NCBI RefSeq assembly: GCF_001465835.2
Contig: NZ_CP013661.2
Coordinates: forward strand, 558,001 to 622,000
Length of the DNA stretch: 64,000 nucleotides
Reading direction: 5' to 3'
Source: Planococcus kocurii
Lineage (GTDB): Bacteria; Bacillota; Bacilli; Bacillales_A; Planococcaceae
The position numbers and the translations under genes were made by a program. Positions 21,479 through 30,544 of the stretch are shown one piece after another. The number at the start of each line of letters is the position of its first letter. The stretch's first letter is position 1. A model generated the notes under the pieces. That model ran no database searches. It worked only from the letters and a program-made list of their open reading frames with translations, and had not been told where the DNA came from.

Positions 21479-23893
21479 TTGTCATTTGTGTTTTTAATCT
21501 TTGTACCTTTGCTTGCAGCCTTGTTCATTCCGCTGTTATTTAAGAAATTCGGAAGGATTCACACAGGCTGGTTTGTTTTAGTCGTTCCCGTTATTTTATT
21601 CACTTACTACGTCTCATTGCTTCCCACAACGATTAGTGGAGGCAATTTAGTTTCTGAATTTCAATGGATCCCTTCACTTGATATCGCCTTTGTAGCGTAT
21701 ATCGATGGATTGAGCCTGCTGTTCACGTTATTGATTACAGGCATTGGCGCTTTAGTCGTGCTGTACTCTATTTTCTACTTGGACAAACATCGCGAACAAT
21801 TACATAACTTTTACGTTTATTTATTGATGTTCATGACGGCAATGCTCGGTATTGTTCAAAGTGATCATTTAATCACTCTTTATCTGTTTTGGGAGTTAAC
21901 TTCGATTTCATCTTTCCTGCTGATTGGTTATTGGTATACTCGTGATCGTTCAAGATTTGGTGCCTTAAAATCAATGATGATTACCGTTTTCGGAGGATTG
22001 ATGATGCTCGGTGGGTTCGTGCTACTGAGTATTATGGGTGATACATATTCGATACGCGAATTAATCCCACAAGCAGCTGAACTCGTAACGCATGATTTCT
22101 TTATTTGGGCGCTCGTTCTTGTGCTGCTCGGAGCATTTACAAAATCTGCGCAGTTTCCATTTTACATTTGGCTTCCAGATGCGATGGAAGCGCCTACTCC
22201 TGTTAGTGCGTACTTGCACTCAGCGACTATGGTCAAAGCGGGCTTGTATTTAGTGGCACGACTGACGCCTGTGTTTGCGATATCCGGTACATGGATGTGG
22301 CTAGTCGCCGGCGTTGGATTGTTTACCATGTTCTGGGGCTCGTTTTTCGCCTTGAAACAAAAAGATTTAAAAGGGATTCTCGCATTCTCGACCGTTTCTC
22401 AACTGGGTTTGATTATGTCGTTACTCGGAGCTTCGGCTGCTGGTTATCATGTTGACAACATTGCTGAGACGACATTTAAGTATGCTGGATTCGCAGCGAT
22501 TTTTCATTTGATTAACCACGCGGTCTTTAAAGGCAGTTTGTTCATGATTGCTGGTATCGTCGATCATGAAACCGGTACACGGGACATTCGCAAACTTGGT
22601 GGTCTCATGAGCCTAATGCCGATCAGTTTTACCGTAGCTATGATTGGAGCTTTCTCTATGGCAGGCTTGCCTCCATTTGGTGGATTCCTTAGTAAGGAAA
22701 TGTTTTTGACTGCCATGCTGTCATTAACGGAATTTGATTTGTTTTCCATGGACGTTTGGGGCATCTTATTCCCTGTTGTCGCTTGGCTGGGCTCGGTATT
22801 TACATTTATCTACAGTTTCTATTTTGTTTTCCACACATTTGCTGGCGAACACAAGCCGGAACAATTGCCAAAACCTGCTCATGAAGCACCCATTGGCATG
22901 CTGATTTCACCTGTTTTTTTATCACTTCTTGTTGTGGTCATTTTCTTTATTCCGAACCTTGTCGGTGACTGGTTCGTGAAGCCAGCTGTTTTAGCGATGC
23001 AACCGTTTCTTTATACATCGCCGGATGAAATTAACATTCATGTTGAAGCATGGCACGGACCTACGCCTGAGCTGTTTATGACGCTTGGAATTGTTGCTAT
23101 TGGATTCTTGATGTTCTGGACGTTGCGCAAATGGCAGAAGAGCTATGATCTTTTCCCAGATACGTTAACGTTGAATGCTCTGTATGACAGTGTCATGTTC
23201 ATGAGCGATACGGGAGCAAACCGTTTTTCAAGACTTTATATGACTGGCTTTATCCGTTCGTATTTGGTGTATATGTTTAGTTTCGTCATATTCATTGTTC
23301 TTGGAACTTTATTCTTAACGGATGCTTTTGCTATTGATTTTACAAACCTTGCACCCGTTGGATTTTATGAAGTCGTGATTTTAATCGCATTAGTCGGCTC
23401 GACACTTACCATTCTTTTCTCTAAGTCTAGACTGACAGGAATTATCGCACTTGGTGCTGTCGGTTATTCAGTAGCGTTATTCTTTGTTATTTTCCGTGCT
23501 CCTGATTTGGCTTTAACACAACTTGTTATTGAAACAATTTCTGTTGCTTTGTTCTTGCTGGCGTTTTACCATCTGCCACAGATCAGTCGGAAAGAAGAAC
23601 GGATGCGCTTCCGTTTTGGAAATGCACTTGTGGCAATAGGTGTTGGAGTGACGGTAACGTTGGTTGCTTTGTCTTCTCTATCACAAAAAGCTTTGCCTTC
23701 GATTTCCGAATTCTATAAAGAAACGGTTTATAAAGAAGCTGGCGGCGGAAATATCGTCAATGTGATTTTAGTTGATTATCGTGGGTTTGATACTTTGTTT
23801 GAAATTGCTGTATTAGGTATTGCGGGTATCGGTATTATTACGATGATTAAACTACGCTTGACGAAAAAGGAGGATCAGCATGAGAACAAATGA
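21479..23893 (+). CDS. mrpA: Na+/H+ antiporter subunit A (Mrp complex)
   Basis: The 804-residue protein begins at a TTG preceded by GGAAGGAGG. It contains the proton-pumping NuoL/ND5-like core (about residues 60-420, with the conserved SKSAQFPFYIWLPDAMEAPTP-type segment). A C-terminal MrpA-specific extension (residues about 560-800) carries the DUF4040/MrpB-like helices. MrpA is the largest subunit of the multi-subunit cation/proton antiporter used for sodium tolerance and alkaline pH homeostasis. It overlaps mrpB by 14 bases, starting a tightly packed A-B-C-D-E-F-G operon. Confidence 0.96.
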   Translation: MSFVFLIFVPLLAALFIPLLFKKFGRIHTGWFVLVVPVILFTYYVSLLPTTISGGNLVSEFQWIPSLDIAFVAYIDGLSLLFTLLITGIGALVVLYSIFYLDKHREQLHNFYVYLLMFMTAMLGIVQSDHLITLYLFWELTSISSFLLIGYWYTRDRSRFGALKSMMITVFGGLMMLGGFVLLSIMGDTYSIRELIPQAAELVTHDFFIWALVLVLLGAFTKSAQFPFYIWLPDAMEAPTPVSAYLHSATMVKAGLYLVARLTPVFAISGTWMWLVAGVGLFTMFWGSFFALKQKDLKGILAFSTVSQLGLIMSLLGASAAGYHVDNIAETTFKYAGFAAIFHLINHAVFKGSLFMIAGIVDHETGTRDIRKLGGLMSLMPISFTVAMIGAFSMAGLPPFGGFLSKEMFLTAMLSLTEFDLFSMDVWGILFPVVAWLGSVFTFIYSFYFVFHTFAGEHKPEQLPKPAHEAPIGMLISPVFLSLLVVVIFFIPNLVGDWFVKPAVLAMQPFLYTSPDEINIHVEAWHGPTPELFMTLGIVAIGFLMFWTLRKWQKSYDLFPDTLTLNALYDSVMFMSDTGANRFSRLYMTGFIRSYLVYMFSFVIFIVLGTLFLTDAFAIDFTNLAPVGFYEVVILIALVGSTLTILFSKSRLTGIIALGAVGYSVALFFVIFRAPDLALTQLVIETISVALFLLAFYHLPQISRKEERMRFRFGNALVAIGVGVTVTLVALSSLSQKALPSISEFYKETVYKEAGGGNIVNVILVDYRGFDTLFEIAVLGIAGIGIITMIKLRLTKKEDQHENK

Positions 23894-24302
23894 TGTAATG
23901 CTTCAAACGGCCACAAAAGTAGTGACCTTCATCATTTTGATGTTTGCTGTCCACATTTTCTTTGCAGGACATTATACACCAGGTGGCGGATTTGTTGGTG
24001 GGCTGTTAACTACCAGTGCAATTGTGCTATTAATGCTCGCTTTTGATATTGAAACGGTGAAAAAAATACTGCCGATCAATTATGTAACAATGACAGCAAT
24101 CGGCTTACTGTTGGCACTTGCTACAGCTTCTGCCTCTATCATCTTTGATGTTCCTTTTTTTACACATGCTTACGATTATTTTGATTTACCGCTTTTTGGT
24201 AAAACTTCTCTACATTCAGCAATGCTGTTTGACGCAGGGGTTTACCTGGTTGTTGTCGGTGTAACGATGACCATTATTCAAACGATTGGAGAGGATGAAT
24301 AA
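23880..24302 (+). CDS. mrpB: Na+/H+ antiporter subunit B
   Basis: The 140-residue protein has four membrane helices and the MrpB family segment [12 protein letters not shown], which follows a first helix ending VHIFFAGH. It is a non-pumping structural subunit of the Mrp complex in the cytoplasmic membrane. It overlaps mrpA by 14 bases and its stop shares one base with the mrpC start. Confidence 0.95.
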   Translation: MRTNDVMLQTATKVVTFIILMFAVHIFFAGHYTPGGGFVGGLLTTSAIVLLMLAFDIETVKKILPINYVTMTAIGLLLALATASASIIFDVPFFTHAYDYFDLPLFGKTSLHSAMLFDAGVYLVVVGVTMTIIQTIGEDE

Positions 24303-24649
24303 TGGAAATAATTATGTCGGTTGCCATTGGATTTCTCTTTATGGCAGCTGTTTACTTAATGCTTTCGAAGAGTTTGATACGCATCATTATCGGAACAGGA
24401 CTGCTGAGTCATGGCGCCCATCTTTTACTTTTAACTATGGGGGGACTTGGAGGAAACTCTCCTCCTGTCGTAGCTGATGGCGTCAGTGTCAGCGATTATG
24501 CAGATCCCTTGCCACAAGCTTTGATTTTGACAGCCATTGTTATTTCATTTGCTGTTACATCATTTTTCCTAGTGCTCGCCTACCGCTCTTATCAGGAACT
24601 CGGTACCGACAATATGGATTTGCTGAGAGGAACTGAAGATTATGAGTAA
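24302..24649 (+). CDS. mrpC: Na+/H+ antiporter subunit C
   Basis: The 115-residue NuoK-like protein has three membrane helices. The segment [20 protein letters not shown] corresponds to the conserved NuoK/MrpC core, followed by [14 protein letters not shown]. It overlaps both mrpB (one base) and mrpD (eight bases), so translation is probably coupled. Confidence 0.95.
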   Translation: MEIIMSVAIGFLFMAAVYLMLSKSLIRIIIGTGLLSHGAHLLLLTMGGLGGNSPPVVADGVSVSDYADPLPQALILTAIVISFAVTSFFLVLAYRSYQELGTDNMDLLRGTEDYE

Positions 24650-26122
24650 TTTACTCCTTTTTCCAATCATCATTCCGTTGTTTTTTGCTGCTATCCTGAT
24701 GATGTTCCCGAAAAACTTGAAACTTCAGCGCACGTTAGCTGCTGTTGGAGCTGGAGCTGCTTTACTTTCTGCTCTTGTGTTAGTAGCAAAAGTTAATACA
24801 GCTGGTGTTCAAGCGGTAACACTTGGCAGTTGGCCGGCACCATTCGGTATTTCTATGGTGTCCGATCCGTTATCTGCCTTACTGGTGGTCACGTCTTCGA
24901 TTATTACATTGTTTGTTATTTTTTATAGTTTTCCAACTATTGGCATCAAACGCGAACAATCTTTCTATTATCCAGCTGTGTTATTTTTAATGGTTGGTGT
25001 TAACGGTGCTTTCACGACTGGAGATATTTTCAACTTATTCGTTTTCGTCGAAGTGTTGCTAATGGCTTCTTATACATTAATCGTTCACGGCGGCGAGAAA
25101 CCACAGTTGCGCGAGTCCATCAAATACTTATTGGTGAACATCATTTCATCTGCCTTGTTTGTAGCAGCTGTTGCTTTTCTTTACTCTGTTACTGGTACGT
25201 TGAATATGGCGGATTTGGCGGTCAAGATTCCACAAATAGAAGAAACAGGCATTTTGACTGTTATTGCTGTGTTGTTCCTAGTTGTCTTTGGATTTAAAGC
25301 CGCTATCTTCCCCTTGTACTTCTGGCTACCGGGGTCTTACTATGCACCTCCGATTCCGATACTTGCATTATTCGGCGCTTTGCTGACAAAGGTTGGCGTC
25401 TATGCCATCATGCGTACATATACTTTATTCTTTACGATGAATATCGGCTTTACGCATGAATTACTTGGCATTATTGCCATCCTGACAATCCTTGCTGGAT
25501 GCATTGGCGCTCTCGCTTACTTTGATGTTAAAAAATCATTATCTATAACATCATTATCGCTGTCGGTGTTATTTTGTTCGGAATTGCGCAGTTAAATCAA
25601 CCAGGTATTGATGGCTCTATTTTTTACCTGATTCATGATATGTTGATCAAAGCTGCCTTGTTCTTCCTTGTTGGAATTGTTGCGGTCCTTTTTGGCACAA
25701 CAGACTTGCGACAAATGGGCGGATTGATTAAAACTTATCCAGTTTTAGGCTGGGTTTATCTGGTCACTGCATTTGGGTTAGCGGGTATTCCGCCACTCAG
25801 TGGATTCCCAGGAAAACTTTTGATTGTTCAAGGTGGATTTGAAGGCCCGCAGTTTTGGGGCAGTATTATTATTCTGGCAACTAGCTTAATTGTGTTGTTG
25901 AGTGCTGTGCGTATTTTTGTCTACGCTTTTTGGGGAGAACCGGTTGAAACCGTTCCTCTAAAAAAATCAGTTTTCAATCAAATGTTCATTCCAACAGTTG
26001 TCCTGGTGGCCTTGACAGTGGCGTTCGGGGTCGGTGCGGAACTCTTCATGCCGCTCATTTCAGGCGCGGGTGAAGTGCTGCTGAATCCATCCATCTATAT
26101 TGATGCGGTATTAAAGGAGTAG
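24642..26122 (+). pseudogene. mrpD: Na+/H+ antiporter subunit D, reading frame interrupted by a -1 frameshift
   Basis: The interval encodes an NuoN-like pumping subunit in two frames. The first frame (24642 to a stop near 25595) covers residues 1 to about 297. The second continues from the A-run at 25530-25535 to 26122. Reading the A-run as seven A's restores DVKKIIIYNIIIAVGV and a single protein of 493 residues, the usual MrpD length. As written the first frame ends in a nonsense tail after DVKK. This may be a sequencing or assembly error in a homopolymer, a recent mutation, or a site of transcriptional slippage. The neighbours are all intact, which favours an error or a correctable shift. 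Helix signatures such as HDMLIKAALFFL lie in the second part. Confidence 0.9.
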
Positions 26123-26129
26123 GTAACCT

Positions 26130-26609
26130 ATGGCTTTACAAATATTATTGAATTTCTTCCTAGCCTTTGTTTGGATGTTTATGACCGTGTCCTTTAGTCC
26201 TTCAGGATTTGCAATTGGTTTCTTGGTGGGCCTTGGCATCATCATCTTAATGCGCCGATTCTTTTCACACAGACTTTATACAGCAAGAGCATGGGCGATT
26301 ATCTCGCTATTCCTCTTGTTTCTTAAAGAGCTTTTTCTATCAAGCGTTCAAGTTTTGTGGATTGTTATCAAACCGTCTATGAACTTAAAACCCGCTATTT
26401 TTGAACTAGAAACAAAATTGACGGAGGACTGGGAAATTACTCTCTTATCCGCTTTGATTACGTTAACACCCGGAACACTGGTTGTCGGCATTTCCGACGA
26501 CCAGAAAAGGCTGTACATCCACGCGCTCGACTTTGATGACATCGACAATGCAGTTAACTCCATCAAAGATACATTCGAACGGGCCATTTTGGAGGTGAGC
26601 CGCCCATGA
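26130..26609 (+). CDS. mrpE: Na+/H+ antiporter subunit E
   Basis: The 159-residue protein has two to three N-terminal membrane helices and a soluble C-terminal part with the family motif TLTPGTLVVGISDD and a final segment HALDF. This is the MrpE structural subunit. It starts seven bases after mrpD and overlaps mrpF by four bases. Confidence 0.95.
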   Translation: MALQILLNFFLAFVWMFMTVSFSPSGFAIGFLVGLGIIILMRRFFSHRLYTARAWAIISLFLLFLKELFLSSVQVLWIVIKPSMNLKPAIFELETKLTEDWEITLLSALITLTPGTLVVGISDDQKRLYIHALDFDDIDNAVNSIKDTFERAILEVSRP

Positions 26610-26887
26610 TAATGTTTTACTGGGTTTCACTAATTATCGTCAGCATCGGATTTACTGGACTGCTTTTTCGGCTCGTCAAAGGACCGACAATCGCAGATCG
26701 CGTAGTAGCCCTTGATGCCATTGGAATCTCGCTCGTTTCAATCATCGCTCTGCTGTCATTGATTATCGAAACAGAATTCTTTTTAGAAATCATTTTGCTG
26801 TTAAGTATTTTGTCCTTTATCGGGACTACCGCTTTTGCGAAATTCCTTGAGAGAGGAGAGATTTTCGATCGAAACAATCATCATTAA
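26606..26887 (+). CDS. mrpF: Na+/H+ antiporter subunit F
   Basis: The 93-residue protein has three membrane helices with the MrpF hallmark RLVKGPTIADRVVALDAIG. It follows a strong GGAGGTGA ribosome site and overlaps mrpE by four bases (ATGA). In the Mrp complex MrpF is a small subunit also reported to carry bile-salt and cation functions in relatives. Confidence 0.95.
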   Translation: MIMFYWVSLIIVSIGFTGLLFRLVKGPTIADRVVALDAIGISLVSIIALLSLIIETEFFLEIILLLSILSFIGTTAFAKFLERGEIFDRNNHH

Positions 26888-27254
26888 CATTGTCATCATT
26901 GTATTAATGAGCACAGGCGTCATTTTTAGCGTAGTAACGGCATTGGGACTTATTCGCTTGCCAGATGTTTACACGCGCACACACGCTGCCTCTAAGAGCT
27001 CGACACTGGGTGTCCTTTGTGTATTGCTCGCTGCTTTCATCCATTTTTGGTTAATCGAAGGCATTTTCAATACACAATTGATTATCGCGATTGCTTTCTT
27101 GTTTATCACTGCTCCTGTAGGTGGACATTTGATTGGACGTGCTGCCTATATGTCTGGCATTAAAGTTACCGAAGAAACGGTACGTGACGACATGAAGGAT
27201 GCAGTAAAAGAAGCAAAACAAGAAATAAGAGATCATAAACCAACAGAATTATAA
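26868..27254 (+). CDS. mrpG: Na+/H+ antiporter subunit G, start codon unclear
   Basis: The protein has three membrane helices with the MrpG signature LGLIRLPDVYTRTHAASKSSTLG, quoted here only as LGLIRLPDVY and RTHAASKSS, followed by an acidic tail. The frame is open from 26835. The best ribosome site (AGGAG at 26854-26858) points to the ATC at 26868, giving SIETIII-like N-terminal residues common to the family. No ATG, GTG or TTG is well placed: TTG codons at 26835 and 26847 lack ribosome sites and the first ATG is at 26907, inside the first helix. I list the ATC as the likely start, with the TTG codons as alternatives. It ends at the operon terminator. Confidence 0.8.
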   Translation: METIIINIVIIVLMSTGVIFSVVTALGLIRLPDVYTRTHAASKSSTLGVLCVLLAAFIHFWLIEGIFNTQLIIAIAFLFITAPVGGHLIGRAAYMSGIKVTEETVRDDMKDAVKEAKQEIRDHKPTEL

Positions 27255-27296
27255 AACAAGCCTGCAGGCACTTTGCCTGCAGGCTTGTTTTATAAT
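27248..27296. terminator. Bidirectional terminator between mrpG and pepA
   Basis: A 23-base perfect inverted repeat, with arm core ACAAGCCTGCAGGCA, surrounds a three-base loop between two convergent operons. It includes the mrpG stop codon and directly abuts the pepA stop codon. Confidence 0.92.
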
Positions 27297-28790
27297 TTAT
27301 CGTTCGTCTGCCATCTTCTCAACTAACATAGCCAGTGTTCTAACCATGGCACCCGTACCACCTTTTGGTCCAAGATCGTGAGCTCCGTCTGCATCAGAAG
27401 TACCCGCAATATCCAAATGAATCCAAGGCGTGTCTCCTGCAAATTCTCCAACAAATCCCCCACCGAAAATCATATGACCATCGCGTCCCGGTGAATTATT
27501 CAAGTCTGCCACATTGCTTGTTCGTATGCGTTTTTTATCGCTTTCTGTTAATGGCAAGCGCCAAACAAATTCTCCACTTTCCAGCGATGCTTCAAGGAAA
27601 GTCTCAAAAAATGATTCATCGTTTGTTAAAGCGCCAGTTTTGTCTTTGCCTAATGCGACAATAACTCCACCAGTCAATGTTGCCACATCCACAATGCGTG
27701 TTGCGCCCAGTTGCTTCGCATAACTAACAGAATCTGCTAGTACTAAACGGCCTTCTGCATCGGTGTTGAGGATTTCAATGGTTTTGCCACTCATCGAAGT
27801 GATCACATCATCTGGTTTAAAGGCATTACCAGAAATCATATTGTCGGTTGATGCAATAACGGCAATGACGTTTTGCTGTGGCTGCAATTCACCAATAATT
27901 TTCATGGCGCCAAGAACTGCAGCAGCTCCACCCATGTCGCCTTTCATCCCTACAATGCCGTCTTTTGGCTTGATTGAATAGCCACCTGTATCAAAGGTAA
28001 TTCCTTTTCCGACAAGTGCCAGTGGGTCTTCAAAGCCTTCTGTTGCCTTGTACTTCAAAACAATGAGGCGTGGCTCTTCGACTGATCCTTGATTGACCGC
28101 AAGAATCGCGCCCATGCCCAGTTCTTCAAGCTCCGCTTTTCCTAAAATGTCGGTTTCAAAGCCATAAGCTTCTCCAAGTTCACGTGCATATTCACCCATT
28201 GCTGTTGCAGTCAAAACGTTTGCTGGCATATTAACAAGCGTTCGCGCTTCATTGACAGACTGTCCGAAAATAGTGCCTACAGTAGCTGCTGCTTCGACGT
28301 CTTCTTGTACTTCTTCTGCCAATAAAGTCAAAGTTTCTAACTCTACTTGCGTTTCATTTGATGTCGTTTTGTAGTCATCAAAGCGATAGCCACCCATCGT
28401 AATGGCTTCTGCTGCTAAAAAGGCAACATCTTCAGAGGTGATTCTTTCATTTTTAAACGATTCCATATAAATTGCCGCATGTTTTATCTTTTTCTTGGCT
28501 AATTCTTTGCCGACCAATCCGAAGCATGATCGAAGGTCTTCTTCAGTTAACTTTTTGCGATCATTCAATCCGACAAATAAAACACGTGGGATCGCTCCTG
28601 AAAGTGTGGGATAGGTAATTAATGATTTCAAATCAAATGATAGATCTAGTTTGATCCACTGTTCTAATTTGCCATTAAAGCGCTTAGTGAATTCACTCCA
28701 CCCTTTGCTGTTTTCGGGATGTCGGTTTAGACCGACGATCAGGATATCAGCTTTACTGTCGTGCGAATGTTGCTGTAGATTGATTTGCAT
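27297..28790 (-). CDS. pepA: Leucyl aminopeptidase (M17 family)
   Basis: The start is the ATG at 28790 after AAAAAGGAGGAATTAC; the frame is open further upstream without support. The 497-residue protein has an N-terminal macro-like domain and the C-terminal M17 catalytic domain. This includes K-G-I-T-F-D-T-G-G-Y-S (catalytic lysine and metal aspartate) and NTDAEGRLVLAD (metal glutamate). It removes N-terminal amino acids from peptides in the cytoplasm. In B. subtilis the orthologue yuiE has the same neighbours. Confidence 0.93.
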   Translation of the reverse strand: MQINLQQHSHDSKADILIVGLNRHPENSKGWSEFTKRFNGKLEQWIKLDLSFDLKSLITYPTLSGAIPRVLFVGLNDRKKLTEEDLRSCFGLVGKELAKKKIKHAAIYMESFKNERITSEDVAFLAAEAITMGGYRFDDYKTTSNETQVELETLTLLAEEVQEDVEAAATVGTIFGQSVNEARTLVNMPANVLTATAMGEYARELGEAYGFETDILGKAELEELGMGAILAVNQGSVEEPRLIVLKYKATEGFEDPLALVGKGITFDTGGYSIKPKDGIVGMKGDMGGAAAVLGAMKIIGELQPQQNVIAVIASTDNMISGNAFKPDDVITSMSGKTIEILNTDAEGRLVLADSVSYAKQLGATRIVDVATLTGGVIVALGKDKTGALTNDESFFETFLEASLESGEFVWRLPLTESDKKRIRTSNVADLNNSPGRDGHMIFGGGFVGEFAGDTPWIHLDIAGTSDADGAHDLGPKGGTGAMVRTLAMLVEKMADER

Positions 28791-28989
28791 GTAATTCCTC
28801 CTTTTTACGTTCTCTTCCAGTGTAGCATTTAATTCGAAATTCGAGTAGTTCGTGTAACGAAGGAAAAACATGCTACTGTTATTGTCTAGGATACACCAGG
28901 ACAACACATTACACAGAAAGGCTGTATCACCGTTTATGGTTATTACTTTAAGGCGTCTTTCACTTACAAACAACAACTTAACACAACCA

Positions 28990-29022
28990 AAAAATCGCCA
29001 ATCCGGATGACCAGATTGGCGA
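28990..29022 (-). terminator. Terminator of the yuiB-like gene
   Basis: AATCGCCAATC and its complement flank a ten-base loop, with a run of T on the minus strand after the stop codon of 29030-29359. Confidence 0.8.
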
Positions 29023-29029
29023 TTTCTTA

Positions 29030-29359
29030 TTAAAACATTTGGTAACCCATTTTACGCAAAATTTTCATAATGAACCCTGACGTAATGGCTCCTGCCCAAC
29101 CAGCAAGTAAGACGGCAAGATCACTGCCTGTCATGGAAGTAATGGTATCTCCTAGCATCGAAAAAGATTCACCCGGATTCGTGAAATAATCAAAAATACC
29201 GACATCATCCACAACTAGCAAGATAACGACGGGATAAACAATCCCCATCAACCAAGTCATGCGAAGCAGCATGTTCAACAAAAAGCCGATTCCGAAAAAC
29301 ATAACATAAAAAAGCAACATAGAAATAATTAATTGCACAATTGTAAATGAACTGTTCAT
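29030..29359 (-). CDS. yuiB: YuiB-like small membrane protein
   Basis: The 109-residue protein begins at the ATG at 29359 (GGAGG nine bases before; a TTG one codon upstream is possible). It has three to four membrane helices with little charged sequence between them. Size and position between pepA and yuiA match B. subtilis yuiB, a membrane protein of unknown function. The identification rests on size and gene order. Confidence 0.7.
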   Translation of the reverse strand: MNSSFTIVQLIISMLLFYVMFFGIGFLLNMLLRMTWLMGIVYPVVILLVVDDVGIFDYFTNPGESFSMLGDTITSMTGSDLAVLLAGWAGAITSGFIMKILRKMGYQMF

Positions 29360-29457
29360 CAACTCTAACCTCCGTTATTCCTTTCATCAGTTTACCCGAA
29401 AAAACAAAGGCTTTCAATCCAACAGAACAGAGTTCATCGCTTTGTCACTTATGACCG

Positions 29458-29609
29458 AAATGCGGAAGCGGCCGTTTAGCTCCGACAGGCGTTAGTTGAG
29501 CTGGCCGTGTGGCATTTCTTCAGCCACACAGCTAGTTCGACTTACGTCCCGAGGAGTTGGCCGGTGGAGCTGGACAATGCTAAATGCGGAAGCGGCCGTT
29601 TAGCTCCGA
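29458..29609. repeat. Intergenic repeat element bounded by a 28-bp perfect direct repeat
   Basis: The 28-base unit starting AAATGCGGAAGCGGCC and ending TTAGCTCCGA occurs at 29458-29485 and again at 29582-29609. Between them lies a GC-rich segment with a hairpin, GTGTGGC-N9-GCCACAC, and a GTCCCGAGGAG stretch. Its base composition differs from the flanks. It resembles the dispersed non-coding repeats common in Bacillales and Planococcus intergenic regions. No open frame is convincing. Confidence 0.7.
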
Positions 29610-29623
29610 TTCTAAAAAAAAAA

Positions 29624-29651
29624 AGCAATCGGCATGACTCAACCGATTGCT
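29624..29651 (-). terminator. Terminator of the yuiA-like gene
   Basis: On the minus strand AGCAATCGG and CCGATTGCT flank a ten-base loop and are followed by a run of eleven T's. Confidence 0.88.
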
Positions 29652-29664
29652 CTTAATGTGCAGC

Positions 29665-29790
29665 TTATTTTTTTCCTGAACCCGAACAGCAGGAGCACGT
29701 TTCTGAACCACCCAGTCGTAATTGGAAATATCCTTGACCTGAGCAATAAGAGCATTGATCAACGTTTGTAGCCTTTTTGAAGATCGTCAT
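29665..29790 (-). CDS. yuiA: YuiA-like small zinc-finger protein
   Basis: The ATG at 29790 follows GGAGGTGTTTCGA, giving 41 residues. Two DnaJ-type C-x2-C-x-G-x-G units are present: C13-SYC-SGQG and C32-SCC-SGSG, separated by YFQLRLGG. This matches the YuiA family, small proteins of unknown function that probably bind zinc. A good promoter precedes it and a strong terminator follows, so it is a single-gene unit. Confidence 0.85.
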   Translation of the reverse strand: MTIFKKATNVDQCSYCSGQGYFQLRLGGSETCSCCSGSGKK

Positions 29791-29830
29791 TCGAAACACC
29801 TCCTTCTGTTCTTGTTTGTAATATTCTGAT

Positions 29831-29859
29831 AATATAGCACGATGCCTATTAGAGTGCAA
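29831..29859 (-). promoter_or_regulatory. Promoter of yuiA
   Basis: On the minus strand -35 TTGCAC (29854-29859) and -10 TATATT (29831-29836) are separated by 17 bases, about 40 bases before the yuiA ATG. Confidence 0.7.
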
Positions 29860-29925
29860 GCTAAAAAATAAATGTAACCGCTATCATTCGAAAAAAATAT
29901 TATTTTCTCGATTTACCTGAAGCAT

Positions 29926-30426
29926 TTACTCTTTTTTAAAAAAGAGTTTGTAGTCCGAATAGCCAAATACTTTACCTGGATCTACGTTCTCAATTGGTTC
30001 TAACCCATCTTCTAGTACGTAAGAAACCATTTCTTTAAGCATCACAGAAGCCTCTGCATCATTCGATAATTCTGCAGGCATTAACCAATCTGCTGAATAC
30101 AATTCGGCTAACTGTGCACGAACTGGCTGTTTTTCATTTTTTGCTTTCAATAAAAAAATGGCCATGTTGTCACTAACTTTCCCTTGAATAACGCCTGAAC
30201 GAAAACCAATCATCCTGATTACTTCACATTCAATTCCTGTCTCTTCTTTAACTTCTCTTAAGGCAGTTTGGTCAATCGTTTCAGTGCCCTCCACAAATCC
30301 CGCTGGAAGCGACCACTTCCCGTGCAGTCCGCCATATCTTTTTTTCACGACTAGCCACTGACCTTCGGAATTTACAACAAGTGCAGCCGCTCCTAGCCAA
30401 ACATTTCCTCGTTTATTAGTTGCCAT
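29926..30426 (-). CDS. NUDIX hydrolase
   Basis: I choose the ATG at 30426, seven bases after AAGGAG, giving 166 residues. An upstream ATG is only one base from the site. The Nudix box is clear at about residues 38-60 (GFVEGTETIDQTALREVKEE followed by TGIE). Such enzymes hydrolyse nucleoside diphosphates linked to another group; the substrate is not evident. It is downstream of ndh on the same strand but separated by a terminator. Confidence 0.88.
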   Translation of the reverse strand: MATNKRGNVWLGAAALVVNSEGQWLVVKKRYGGLHGKWSLPAGFVEGTETIDQTALREVKEETGIECEVIRMIGFRSGVIQGKVSDNMAIFLLKAKNEKQPVRAQLAELYSADWLMPAELSNDAEASVMLKEMVSYVLEDGLEPIENVDPGKVFGYSDYKLFFKKE

Positions 30427-30510
30427 GACCATTCTCCTTTTTACTTACATTAGACCAGTCTGTGATACAGACTATCTAAAAACACAATAAGCCCTATCAA
30501 GGTACAAAAA

Positions 30511-30532
30511 AAGCTCCCCGCTAAGGGAGCTT
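30511..30532 (-). terminator. Terminator of ndh
   Basis: AAGCTCCC-N6-GGGAGCTT is followed by a T-run on the minus strand. Confidence 0.85.
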
Positions 30533-30544
30533 AAACTGTTTATC

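Noticed and set aside
29458..29609. CRISPR-like array
   Set aside because: Only two repeat units, 124 bases apart, no regular spacers and no cas genes.
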